64,000 bases of DNA from CAZBSE01 sp964578625 (lineage in GTDB: Bacteria; Actinomycetota; Humimicrobiia; Humimicrobiales; Humimicrobiaceae), in the NCBI GenBank assembly GCA_964578625.1, contig CAZODQ010000006.1, forward strand, positions 1 to 64,000, written 5' to 3'. The notes under the pieces are model-generated. The model saw nothing but the letters and a program-made list of their open reading frames with translations. It did not search any database and was not told where the DNA came from. The translations under genes and the position numbers were made by a program. Every line of letters starts with the position of its first letter. The stretch's first letter is position 1. Positions 18,271 through 27,003 of this stretch are shown here, piece after piece.

Positions 18271-18599
18271 TTGACTTGATCCCAAAAATACCCTGTTTGT
18301 AGAAAAGTAATCAGTGAGAGATATAATAAAAAAGCCAGGAAAACAACTAATATCTTTCCGGCCTGTAAATATCTGCAATTATTTATATATTGAAAAGTAT
18401 CCAATGTTTTAAGGTGAAAAGCAAGAATAATATTCAACTGCAATATTGTTGGTAAGATTTACCTGTTCTGAGCTGTCTATGTTCATTATATAGATTTTAG
18501 GATTTCACTCCCTGTAAGATACAAAGGTGATCTTAGACCCGTCAGGAGAGAAGTAGTAAAAGCCAGTATCTCTTATTTAAAATATGTATTCATCTTAAA
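18271..18599. other. Intergenic region between recD2 and nusA
   Basis: This stretch downstream of recD2 has no convincing gene. A 64-codon minus-strand frame at 18249-18443 has hydrophobic composition but no ribosome site and overlaps the nusA promoter candidate, so it is not called. A short fragment resembling a beta-propeller repeat lies at 18505-18576. Confidence 0.5.
18505..18576 (-). pseudogene. Possible remnant of a TolB/WD40-like beta-propeller gene
   Basis: The minus strand reads GFYYFSPDGSKITFVSYRE then stop, directly after recD2. FSPDGSKITF is the hallmark of a TolB/PD40 propeller blade. A stop codon precedes the fragment in frame and there is no start codon, so if real it is the degraded 3' end of a lost gene. 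The evidence is one short motif. Confidence 0.25.
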
Positions 18600-20771
18600 T
18601 TACCTATACCTCTGAAGCAATTCCTTAAGACTGGTGTACCTCTTCTCAACAACATTCCTGTTTACTGCCATTCCTATGGCCTTCTTACTTCCCACCAGTA
18701 TGGCAAGCTCCCTTGCCCTGCTTATGGCAGTATAGAGAAGATTTCTCTGAAGCAGCATATAATGAGAGGTCAGGATGGGTATTATGGTGCACTTGAATTC
18801 TGAGCCTTGAGACTTGTGGATGGATATGGCATAGGACAGGCTTATCTCATCCAATTCATAAAAATCATAACTTACTGTCCTGCCGTCAAAGTTGACCTTT
18901 ATTTCCTCCATCTCAAAATCTATGCTGCTTATAAAACCTATATCGCCGTTATAGACATCTTTATCGTAATTATTTTTAAGCTGTATTATTTTGTCACCTG
19001 TCCCGTATTTTGTGGTCCCCCTTATCACTTTTCGGCTGCCGGGATTTAAGATATCCTGGATCTTGGAATTCAGGTTGTTGACTCCTACTGTCCCCTTGTT
19101 TGTGGGTACCAGCACCTGTACATCATGTAAGGGTTCGTAGTGAAAACTCTGGGGTATTCTTTCAGTAAGCAGGTTTATTATAAGGGCTACTACCTCTTCG
19201 GGTTCATTTTTTTCAATAAAGAAAAAATCATTGTTTCTGGGCTTGCCTATATAAGGGAACTGACCGTCTCTTACCTTATGGGCATTATATATTATTAGGC
19301 TTTCACCTTCCTGACGGTATATTTTTTTAAGCTCTATTACCGGGACTGCCCCTGAGCTTATAATGTCGCTTAAGACATTTCCTGCACCTACCGAGGGCAG
19401 CTGATCTACGTCTCCTACGAATATGATGCAGGTAGAGGATTTTACGGCAGAAAGCAGGCTTCTTATAAGCCTTATATCCAGCATTGAAGCTTCATCTATT
19501 ATCACCACATCTGCATCAAATGGATCCTTTTCATTTTTTAAAAACTTGTTTAATTTAGGATTGTAATTAAGGAGCCTGTGTATAGTTTTGGCATCCCTTC
19601 CCGTAGTCTCACACAACCTTTTAGAAGCCCTGCCTGTAGGAGCACCCAGAAGTATCTTTTTATTTTCTCTCTTTAGGATTTTAATGACAAAATCAAGTAT
19701 GGTACTCTTACCTGTACCCGGGCTTCCGGTTATAACAAGGATTTTCTCAGTTACCGCCTTTCTTACAGCTTCCATCTGGGTACTGTCTAAGATTACACCC
19801 TGCCTAGCGGCAAGGTCTTTTATCAGATAGTCTATACTGCCCTCTTTTACTTCCTGTAACTTATGTTCCCTTTCGTCACTCAATAGTGTCTTGATTTTCT
19901 CACTAACATACTTTTCGGCATTATATATGGCGGTCAGATAAACTTTGCTTATATCATTTTTGACAATGGTTACCTTCCCTTCATTTTCAAGTTCCGCCAG
20001 TGCAGCTGTGACCTTATCCAGTTCAGTATCAAGAAAACCACAGGCTGTCTCTATAAATTCTTCATATGGACAGTAGCAGTGTCCCTGGTCTTCGGCACTC
20101 TTTAGGAGATGGATTATTCCTGCCTTTATCCTGAAAAGAGAATCTTTCTTGATACCTGCCTTTAGGGCTATCCTATCTGCGGTCTTAAAGCCTATTCCGA
20201 ATATATCTTCTGACAGCCTGTAAGGGTTTACCTTTATTATATTTATGGAATTGTTACCATAATGGTTGTATATCTTTATAGCGTAGGTACTGCTTATTCC
20301 GTAGGATTGAAGGAAAATCATTACCTCTCTTATGTCTTTATGCTTCTTCCAGGATTTTAGGATCAGGTTTATTCTTTTTCTTCCGATACCTTCTATTTCG
20401 TTTAATCTTTTTGGCTCCTGGTCCAGAACCTTTAAAGTATCGAGTTTAAAGTGGGAAACTATCCTTTTAGCCATCACGGGCCCGATACCCTTTATAAGGC
20501 CGGAGCCCAGATAATTCTCAATTCCTGTAGCAGTGCTGGGAACTGCAGTCTTTACGCTTTCGATTTCAAACTGCTGTCCGTAGTTTTTATTTACAACCCA
20601 TTTTCCGGTCACTTCAAGTTTCTCACCGCACTGAAGTTCAAAGGCATTCCCTACGATTGTTTCGAGGCTTTTGTCTTCAAGCCTCAACCTTCCTACCATA
20701 TAGCCGGTCTCGGCATTCTTAAAAACAATCCTTTCTAAGGTACCTCTGATTTTGATGCTCTGATCATTCAT
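18600..20771 (-). CDS. recD2: RecD2-type ATP-dependent DNA helicase
   Basis: RecD2 is a 5'-3' SF1B helicase found in bacteria lacking RecBC partners for it. The 723-residue protein has an N-terminal OB-like domain, helix-hairpin-helix region (LIKGIGPVMAKRIVSHF near 93, EIEGIGRKRI near 124), then the helicase core with Walker A ITGSPGTGKST near 352, DEASMLD near 430, and the C-terminal SH3/UvrD-like motif SYAISIHKSQGSEF near 660. It lies just after proS with a 9-bp gap. Confidence 0.95.
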   Translation of the reverse strand: MNDQSIKIRGTLERIVFKNAETGYMVGRLRLEDKSLETIVGNAFELQCGEKLEVTGKWVVNKNYGQQFEIESVKTAVPSTATGIENYLGSGLIKGIGPVMAKRIVSHFKLDTLKVLDQEPKRLNEIEGIGRKRINLILKSWKKHKDIREVMIFLQSYGISSTYAIKIYNHYGNNSINIIKVNPYRLSEDIFGIGFKTADRIALKAGIKKDSLFRIKAGIIHLLKSAEDQGHCYCPYEEFIETACGFLDTELDKVTAALAELENEGKVTIVKNDISKVYLTAIYNAEKYVSEKIKTLLSDEREHKLQEVKEGSIDYLIKDLAARQGVILDSTQMEAVRKAVTEKILVITGSPGTGKSTILDFVIKILKRENKKILLGAPTGRASKRLCETTGRDAKTIHRLLNYNPKLNKFLKNEKDPFDADVVIIDEASMLDIRLIRSLLSAVKSSTCIIFVGDVDQLPSVGAGNVLSDIISSGAVPVIELKKIYRQEGESLIIYNAHKVRDGQFPYIGKPRNNDFFFIEKNEPEEVVALIINLLTERIPQSFHYEPLHDVQVLVPTNKGTVGVNNLNSKIQDILNPGSRKVIRGTTKYGTGDKIIQLKNNYDKDVYNGDIGFISSIDFEMEEIKVNFDGRTVSYDFYELDEISLSYAISIHKSQGSEFKCTIIPILTSHYMLLQRNLLYTAISRARELAILVGSKKAIGMAVNRNVVEKRYTSLKELLQRYR

Positions 20772-20780
20772 TTTTTGAGG

Positions 20781-22091
20781 TTATTTGGGGCTGTTTTTGA
20801 TTCTTAAATTTTTTACAAATTCAGGGATACTATCTACTGATATCTCTTCGGATCTGCCGTCTTTTCTGTATTCAACATCAACCAGTTTATCCTTTAAAAA
20901 TTTCTGACCTATGATAAACCTTAAAGGGATCCCTATTAGATCCGAATCTTTAAACTTTATGCCTGCACTTACATCCCTGTCATCATAGAGGACTTCCACA
21001 CCTGATTTTTTTAGAATCTGATATATCCTGTCGCATGCATTGGATAGATCTTTATTTTTTGCAGTGGTGCTTATAAGGTTTATGGTAAACGGAGCTATGG
21101 AAAGCGGCCATATTATTCCCCTCTCGTCATGAAGCTGCTCTATTGCCGCAGAAAGCATCCTGCTTATACCTATTCCGTAGCAGCCCATGACCAGTGATTT
21201 TAACTTTCCGTCTACATCCAGAAATTTTGCACCTAGCTTGTCGCTGTACTTTTTGCCCAGCATGAATATATGGCCTATCTCAATACCCTTCTCAAATTCT
21301 AGTTCCTTACTGCACTTAATACATCCGTCACCTTCCGAGGGATGGGCATCCTTTTTCTTTTTACCGGAGGCAGGAATAAACTCTGACATTTCATAATTTG
21401 CACAGTAGCCGCATTCAGGGCAGAAAACCAGTTTCTCTTCACCGTTTTTAGCAAGTACTATAAACTCATGGGAAAACTTTCCCCCGATGACCCCTGTGCT
21501 GGCTTCAACCACTTTATACTTAAGGCCCATCCTTTCTATTATCCTGCAGTAAACATCATACATCTTTTTATAAATGACTTTTGAATCATCATCATTCCTG
21601 CAAAAACTGTAGGCATCTTTCATGATGAACTCCCTGGCTCTAAGCAGCCCGTACCTGGGTCTTATCTCATCCCTGAACTTGACCTGTATCTGATATAGGT
21701 TTACAGGCAGATCCTTATATGATTTTATATCCATACATGCCATATAGGTTATGAGCTCCTCATGAGTCGGCCCCAGGCAAAAATCCCTCTTGTTCCTGTC
21801 CTTTAACCTGAACATATCGGGACCGTATTCTTCCCACCTCCCTGTCTTCTTCCAAAGATCCGATGGCTGCATGACAGGTAAGAACAACTCCACGGCGCCC
21901 GCGCTGTTCATCTCCTCTCTGACTATTGCTTCTATCTTTTTTAAGACTTTAAAACCTAACGGCATAAGAGAATAGATACCCGATGCGACTTTTCTGATTA
22001 GTCCTGCTCTTAAGGCTAGAGAATGGCTCGGTATGTCAGCCTCGCTTGGCTCTTCTTTCAATGTCGGGATATAAAATCTGGAAAACTTCAA
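20781..22091 (-). CDS. proS: Prolyl-tRNA synthetase, short form without editing domain
   Basis: This class II enzyme charges tRNA-Pro. At 436 residues it is much shorter than the usual bacterial form (about 565-575). The catalytic motifs are present: motif 2 in FRDEIRPRYGLLRAREFIMKDAYSF near 140 and motif 3 in GCYGIGISRMLSA near 305, and a C-terminal anticodon-binding domain follows. Between CPECGYCANYE (near 225) and GIEIGHIFMLGKKYS (near 272), where the ~180-residue YbaK-like editing insertion normally sits, there are only about 35 residues ending in CIKCSKELEFE. The CPEC and CIKC pairs could bind zinc. The start has no unusual feature. Confidence 0.95.
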   Translation of the reverse strand: MKFSRFYIPTLKEEPSEADIPSHSLALRAGLIRKVASGIYSLMPLGFKVLKKIEAIVREEMNSAGAVELFLPVMQPSDLWKKTGRWEEYGPDMFRLKDRNKRDFCLGPTHEELITYMACMDIKSYKDLPVNLYQIQVKFRDEIRPRYGLLRAREFIMKDAYSFCRNDDDSKVIYKKMYDVYCRIIERMGLKYKVVEASTGVIGGKFSHEFIVLAKNGEEKLVFCPECGYCANYEMSEFIPASGKKKKDAHPSEGDGCIKCSKELEFEKGIEIGHIFMLGKKYSDKLGAKFLDVDGKLKSLVMGCYGIGISRMLSAAIEQLHDERGIIWPLSIAPFTINLISTTAKNKDLSNACDRIYQILKKSGVEVLYDDRDVSAGIKFKDSDLIGIPLRFIIGQKFLKDKLVDVEYRKDGRSEEISVDSIPEFVKNLRIKNSPK

Positions 22092-22116
22092 CTTAAAAAC
22101 TCCTTTTTTTACTCCT

Positions 22117-23181
22117 TTATATTAATCTTTCCAACTGCCTTTCAAATTCCTTTAGCGCGACGCTTTTATCTACCCTTTTCAATATTTTACCCTTTAAAAA
22201 AACTGCAGCCTTTTTCCTGCCAAAGGCTATACCTAAGTCAGCATCTTTAGCTTCACCGGGGCCGTTTACAATACAGCCCATAAGTGCCAGCTTCAAGTCC
22301 TTCTTTATGGTTGCGGTCAGTTTTTCTACTTCATAGACCATTTTATTTAAGTCCTCTGTTGTCCTTCCGCAGGTAGGACACGATATAATATCCACTCCTC
22401 TACTTCTGAGTTTAAGGCTGTTAAGGATTATATAGGCAGCCTTTACTTCTTCAACGGACTTCTCAGTCAGTGAGACTCTTATGGTATCACCTATCCCTTT
22501 TGATAATAGGATTCCCATGCCGACTGCCGACTTTATGCTTCCCCGCAGTAGCGGGCCTGCTTCGGTCACACCCAGGTGCAGGGGATAGTCTACTTTATCC
22601 GATATTACCTCATATGCATTTACGGTATCAAGAACCGATGAAGCCTTTGCGGATATCTTAAAATTATTGAACTTTAGTCTTTCTAAAAGTTTAACATTTT
22701 CCAATGTACTTTCAACCATTGAACCTACAATATTTCCTTTATTTTTTTTAAGGATTTTTTTATCTATGGAACCCGAGTTAATACCGATTCTTACAGCAGT
22801 ATTTGATTTTTTTGCTTTTTCTATGATTTCTGCTGTTCTTTCAGGCCCGCCTATATTTCCAGGGTTTATCCTTATTCCGTCGACTCCTGCATCCATACAC
22901 TCCAGAGCCAGCCTATAATCAAATTGAACATCACCAACTACCGGAACAGAAAAAATTCCTTCATCGATCAATTTCCTTAAATAAATGACTGATTTCTTTT
23001 CCGGTACAGCTATCCTTATAATTTCACATCCGCAGTAGATTAGGTCTTTTATTTCTTTTTTGATACTGCTTTGATCCTCAAGACTGCTTTTGGTCATGGA
23101 CTGGACAGCAATAGGGCTGTCACCACCTATCGTAAGCCGGCCTACCTTTATAGCTTTAGTTTTCCTTCTTTTTATCTTCAT
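22117..23181 (-). CDS. ispG: 4-hydroxy-3-methylbut-2-enyl diphosphate synthase (IspG/GcpE)
   Basis: IspG is the iron-sulfur enzyme that makes HMBPP in the MEP isoprenoid pathway. The 354-residue protein has the TIM-barrel opening GGDSPIAVQSMTKS near 19 and the cluster cysteines in ISCPTCGR near 263 and MGCIVNGPGE near 301. It lies between rseP and proS. Its presence implies a MEP pathway, yet dxr is not in its usual place nearby. Confidence 0.95.
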   Translation of the reverse strand: MKIKRRKTKAIKVGRLTIGGDSPIAVQSMTKSSLEDQSSIKKEIKDLIYCGCEIIRIAVPEKKSVIYLRKLIDEGIFSVPVVGDVQFDYRLALECMDAGVDGIRINPGNIGGPERTAEIIEKAKKSNTAVRIGINSGSIDKKILKKNKGNIVGSMVESTLENVKLLERLKFNNFKISAKASSVLDTVNAYEVISDKVDYPLHLGVTEAGPLLRGSIKSAVGMGILLSKGIGDTIRVSLTEKSVEEVKAAYIILNSLKLRSRGVDIISCPTCGRTTEDLNKMVYEVEKLTATIKKDLKLALMGCIVNGPGEAKDADLGIAFGRKKAAVFLKGKILKRVDKSVALKEFERQLERLI

Positions 23182-23192
23182 TTGAAATCATT

Positions 23193-24269
23193 TCAAATAT
23201 TACTGATATTAAAAGGGGTTATTATATCAAAAACAAAACCTATGATCAGTATAGAGACCAGGATAAATATTCCTATGGAATTAGAGATATCCAGGACTTT
23301 TTTAGGAACAGGTTTTTTTCTTATAGCTTCTACTATAATCAATACGATATTTCCGCCGTCCAGGGGAAGGATCGGAAGAAGATTTCCAAAACCCAGCAGG
23401 ATCGAGACCAGCGCGACTAAAAATATAAAATTTTGAATTCCCAATGACGCCGACTGCTGAAATATACTTATTACACCGACCGGTGAAACCGGTCTTGCTT
23501 CGCTTAGAGGTATTTTCCCTGAAAACAGCATTCCAATCGCCTTGACATAAAAAACACTTATACCCCAGGTTATTTTGAAGCTTTCTTTTATCAATCCGAA
23601 GAAACCAAATTCTTTTAAGGCATAACGGGGACTAAAAGTATAACTCGGACCTATTCCCAGATATCCCTGGCCTTCAATATTTTCCAGTACAGCTTCCAGT
23701 TCCAATTCTTTCCCATCACGAATAACGGTATAGGTCACTTCCTCGCCGGGATATTCTTTTGTCATAGTTGAAAAATCATCCCAGCTCTCTATCTGCCTGC
23801 CGTTTAAGGAAGTGAACCTGTCTCCCACTTCAAAACCATTTATCTCGGCAGTTGATCCGGGTTCGATATAATCAATGATTGTTGTCGGCGCAGCAAAATT
23901 TAAGAAAATCCATATCAATATTACTGCAAGGATTATATTAAAAACGGCTCCTCCTATGCAAACTAAAAATTTTTTAAAAAACGGTTTATTATGAAAAGCT
24001 TTCTTTTTCATGTCGGGGGGTACTGACTCTTCTCTATCCATACCAAGCAGTTTATTATAACCTCCTACCGGTATAGCGCTTATGCCGTAAGTAGTGCCGC
24101 TTTTTGATTTGATCTTTAAAATCTTGGGACCAAAGCCTATAAAGAATTCTTCGACATGTATACCTCCCATTTTGGCTGATAAAAAGTGTCCGAATTCATG
24201 GGCGATTACAATCAATGATAATCCGATTATAGCCAGGACATATTGTAAAATAATAGTTAAGACTTGCAT
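23193..24269 (-). CDS. rseP: Site-2 membrane zinc metalloprotease (RseP/RasP)
   Basis: This intramembrane protease cuts anti-sigma factors and leftover signal peptides. The 358-residue protein has HEFGH (zinc and catalytic residues) within the first membrane segment near residue 23, a PDZ domain around residues 130-210 (IEPGSTAEINGFEVGDRF), and the second metal-ligand motif GNLLPILPLDGG near 295 in a later membrane segment. It follows uppS by 6 nt. Confidence 0.94.
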   Translation of the reverse strand: MQVLTIILQYVLAIIGLSLIVIAHEFGHFLSAKMGGIHVEEFFIGFGPKILKIKSKSGTTYGISAIPVGGYNKLLGMDREESVPPDMKKKAFHNKPFFKKFLVCIGGAVFNIILAVILIWIFLNFAAPTTIIDYIEPGSTAEINGFEVGDRFTSLNGRQIESWDDFSTMTKEYPGEEVTYTVIRDGKELELEAVLENIEGQGYLGIGPSYTFSPRYALKEFGFFGLIKESFKITWGISVFYVKAIGMLFSGKIPLSEARPVSPVGVISIFQQSASLGIQNFIFLVALVSILLGFGNLLPILPLDGGNIVLIIVEAIRKKPVPKKVLDISNSIGIFILVSILIIGFVFDIITPFNISNI

Positions 24270-24275
24270 AAGAGA

Positions 24276-25037
24276 TCACAACCTGCCAAATCTCCTGCTT
24301 CTTTTCTGATAATAATAAACTGCCTTTAAAAGCTCTTTTCTTTTGAAATCAGGCCAGAGTGTCTTTACAAAATAAAATTCAGTATATGCGATCTGCCACA
24401 GGAGGAAATTACTTACCCTGTATTCACCGCTTGTCCTTATCAATAGATCAGGGTCGGGACAGCCTTTTGTAAACAGATAATCCGAAAAAGCACTTTCATC
24501 TAATTTCTCAATATCTATATCATTTTTTTTAGCTGCCCTATATACCTTCTTTACGGCACTTAATATTTCCTTTCTTGAGCCGTAATTAAAAGCAATATTA
24601 AAAAAAAGTTTCTTATTATTTTTAGTTTTCTTTTCTGCATTTTCAAAAGCTTCAAGTATTTCGGGAGGAATTGTCTTTCTCTGTCCTATTAATGATACTC
24701 TTACACCATTGCTATACAGGTCTTCCAATTCTTCTTTTAATGATTCCAAAAACAGATTTAAAAGAAAATTGACTTCGTCCTGTGGTCTCTCCCAGTTTTC
24801 GCTTGAAAATGAATATACGGTTAAGAATTTTACGCCTAGTTCCAAACATGCTTCTACGACATCCCTCAGAGCTTCTACTCCGGCTTTATGGCCTACAGAA
24901 CGCGGCATTTTTCTTTTAGCTGCCCATCTGCCGTTTCCATCCATTATAATGGCTATGTGTTCCGGAACAACGCTTTTTTTTAATTCTTCTATAATTGGGA
25001 CTACCGATGGAGAAAAAAAAGAAGAAAATATACCCAA
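24276..25037 (-). CDS. uppS: Isoprenyl transferase (undecaprenyl diphosphate synthase)
   Basis: UppS extends farnesyl diphosphate to the C55 carrier lipid used in cell-wall synthesis. The 253-residue protein has the substrate motif IAIIMDGNGRWAAKR near 28, SSENWERP near 77 and the C-terminal DLLIRTSGEYRVSNFLLWQ near 195. It follows frr, but cdsA and dxr, which usually lie between uppS and rseP, are absent. Confidence 0.95.
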   Translation of the reverse strand: MGIFSSFFSPSVVPIIEELKKSVVPEHIAIIMDGNGRWAAKRKMPRSVGHKAGVEALRDVVEACLELGVKFLTVYSFSSENWERPQDEVNFLLNLFLESLKEELEDLYSNGVRVSLIGQRKTIPPEILEAFENAEKKTKNNKKLFFNIAFNYGSRKEILSAVKKVYRAAKKNDIDIEKLDESAFSDYLFTKGCPDPDLLIRTSGEYRVSNFLLWQIAYTEFYFVKTLWPDFKRKELLKAVYYYQKRSRRFGRL

Positions 25038-25047
25038 TGCTTCCTAC

Positions 25048-25605
25048 CTACACTTCCATGATCTCTTTTTCTTTCTGACCCAGGGAATCATTGATTTTCT
25101 CTATAAATTCATCAGTTACTTCCTGGACTTCCTTTTGAGAGCTTATAAGATCGTCTTCGGTTATTTTGCTGTCACTTTCCAATTTTTTAAATTCATCATT
25201 TATTTCTCTTCTAATATTTCTAATGGCTACTCTTCCGTCTTCTGCAATCTTTTTTACCAGTTTTACCAGTTCTATTCTTCTTTCTTCGTTTAAAGCCGGG
25301 ATATTCAGACGAATGACCTTCCCATCATTTGAAGGATTAATGCCAAGGTCAGATTTGGATATCTGTGTCTCGATTTCCTTTAAGAATTTCGGGTCATAAG
25401 GCGAAATCAGTATAACCCTCGGTTCAGGTATGCTTATATTGGACATATATTTAAGTAAGGTCTTGCTTCCGTAATAATCAATATAAATATTATCCAGCAG
25501 AGATGCTGATGCTCTTCCTGTTCTTATGGTATTAAATTCGTGTTGAGTCCTTTCAAGAGATTGATTCATCCTTTTGTTAGTTTCAACCATTAATTTATCT
25601 TTCAT
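25048..25605 (-). CDS. frr: Ribosome recycling factor
   Basis: RRF splits post-termination ribosomes together with EF-G. The 185-residue protein matches family length and motifs: LEFNTIRTGRAS-like HEFNTIRTGRASASLLD near 22, YYGSKTLLKYMSNI near 45, and the C-terminal three-helix segment. It sits between pyrH and uppS in the canonical order. Confidence 0.97.
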   Translation of the reverse strand: MKDKLMVETNKRMNQSLERTQHEFNTIRTGRASASLLDNIYIDYYGSKTLLKYMSNISIPEPRVILISPYDPKFLKEIETQISKSDLGINPSNDGKVIRLNIPALNEERRIELVKLVKKIAEDGRVAIRNIRREINDEFKKLESDSKITEDDLISSQKEVQEVTDEFIEKINDSLGQKEKEIMEV

Positions 25606-25608
25606 TTT

Positions 25609-26328
25609 TTACTCCCTTGTGACTAAAGTTCCAATTTTTTTACCCATTATAACTCCTTTTATATTACCTGGTTTTGTAATATCAAAAACCACAATAGGTA
25701 AATTGTTTTCCATACACAGAGATGTTGCAGTAGAATCCAGAACCCTCAGATTCTTCTTTAAAACATCAAGGAAGGCCAGCCTGGTAAATTTCTTTGCATC
25801 TTTAAACTTTAAAGGGTCCTTATCATATACACCGTCAACTTTTGTAGCTTTAAATATTATCTCTGCTTCTATTTCCAATGCCCTCAATGCAGCAGCCGTA
25901 TCAGTTGTAAAATAAGGATTGCCAGTCCCGCCGGCAAATATCACTACTCTTTTCTTTTCCAGGTGCCTTACTGCTCTTCTCCTTATAAATGGCTCGGCAA
26001 TTTCTTTCATGGATATTGCAGTTTGAACTCTGGTCATTACGCCAGCTCTTTCGAGCGCATTCTGCAGCCCCAGTGCGTTCATAACAGTGGCCAGCATTCC
26101 TATATAATCTGCAGTAGTCCTGTCCATGCCTTTTATACTGGCAGTAACACCCCTCCAAAAATTACCTCCTCCTATAACTACTGCAACTTCCACACCAAGT
26201 TCCACTACTTCTTTGATCTGGCTTGATATATTATTGGTAACTCCCGGGTCTATACCGTAGTCCAGATCACCCAGCAACGCTTCACCACTTATTTTTAACA
26301 AGACTCTCTTATATTTTAAGTTTTCCAT
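25609..26328 (-). CDS. pyrH: UMP kinase
   Basis: PyrH phosphorylates UMP to UDP. The 239-residue protein of the amino-acid kinase fold begins YKRVLLKISGEALLGD, has VVIGGGNFWRG near 52, RTTADYIGMLATVMNAL near 70 and FAGGTGNPYFTTDTAAALRA near 130. Full length, 3 nt upstream of frr. Confidence 0.97.
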   Translation of the reverse strand: MENLKYKRVLLKISGEALLGDLDYGIDPGVTNNISSQIKEVVELGVEVAVVIGGGNFWRGVTASIKGMDRTTADYIGMLATVMNALGLQNALERAGVMTRVQTAISMKEIAEPFIRRRAVRHLEKKRVVIFAGGTGNPYFTTDTAAALRALEIEAEIIFKATKVDGVYDKDPLKFKDAKKFTRLAFLDVLKKNLRVLDSTATSLCMENNLPIVVFDITKPGNIKGVIMGKKIGTLVTRE

Positions 26329-26359
26329 TTTTTTTATTTATCGAGTTCCAGGAAGGACA

Positions 26360-26968
26360 TTAAAACTGCTGATCTTCCTGTCCCAAAACATATCTTGCGA
26401 ATCTCTTAATAACTATATTTTCACCAATTTTTGCTATATTCTCTTTTACCAGGTCTCCTACTTTTATATCATTATCTTTTATAAACGGCTGCTCCAGCAG
26501 GCAATTTTCCTCATAGTATTTTTTAAGTTTTCCTTCTGCAATCTTTTCAACAATATTCTCCGGCTTACCTTCATTTAAAGCCTGCTTTTTATAAAATTCC
26601 TTTTCCTTATCCAGGACTTCTTGGGGAATATCCTCTTTGGAAATATATAATGGAATCGCTGCTGCAATGTGAAGTGCAATATCATGAACCAGATTTTTAA
26701 ACATCTCATTTCTGGCCACAAAATCAGTTTCGCAATTGACCTCCAGCAGAACTCCTACTTTAGATCCCGGATGTATGTAACTGTGAATTATACCTTCTTT
26801 TGCGGGCCTTGAAGCTTTTTTTGAAGCCTGTGCCAGCCCTTTTTCTTTTAATATTTCCTCCGCTTTTACCATATCCCCTTTGCTTTCAACCAGAGCTTTC
26901 TTGCAGTCCATCATACCGGCATTGCTTTTTTTACGCAGCTTTTTTACTAAATCAGCATTTATCTCCAT
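26360..26968 (-). CDS. tsf: Elongation factor Ts, short form
   Basis: EF-Ts exchanges GDP on EF-Tu. The 202-residue protein begins with the UBA-like domain (LRKKSNAGMMDCKKAL) and has the catalytic TDFVARNE motif (ETDFVARNEMF) near 80. It is the short form seen in Thermus and several Gram-positive lineages rather than the ~280-residue E. coli form. It follows rpsB. Confidence 0.96.
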   Translation of the reverse strand: MEINADLVKKLRKKSNAGMMDCKKALVESKGDMVKAEEILKEKGLAQASKKASRPAKEGIIHSYIHPGSKVGVLLEVNCETDFVARNEMFKNLVHDIALHIAAAIPLYISKEDIPQEVLDKEKEFYKKQALNEGKPENIVEKIAEGKLKKYYEENCLLEQPFIKDNDIKVGDLVKENIAKIGENIVIKRFARYVLGQEDQQF

Positions 26969-27003
26969 TATTCCTCCCTGTTTCTTCCCTATTATTTCTA
27001 AAC

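Noticed and set aside
18249..18443. 64-codon minus-strand hydrophobic frame between recD2 and nusA
   Set aside because: No ribosome site, AT-driven hydrophobic composition, and it overlaps the nusA promoter candidate.
25901..26158. 85-codon minus-strand frame inside pyrH
   Set aside because: It lies in another frame within a well-conserved gene and has Cys/Arg-rich shadow composition.
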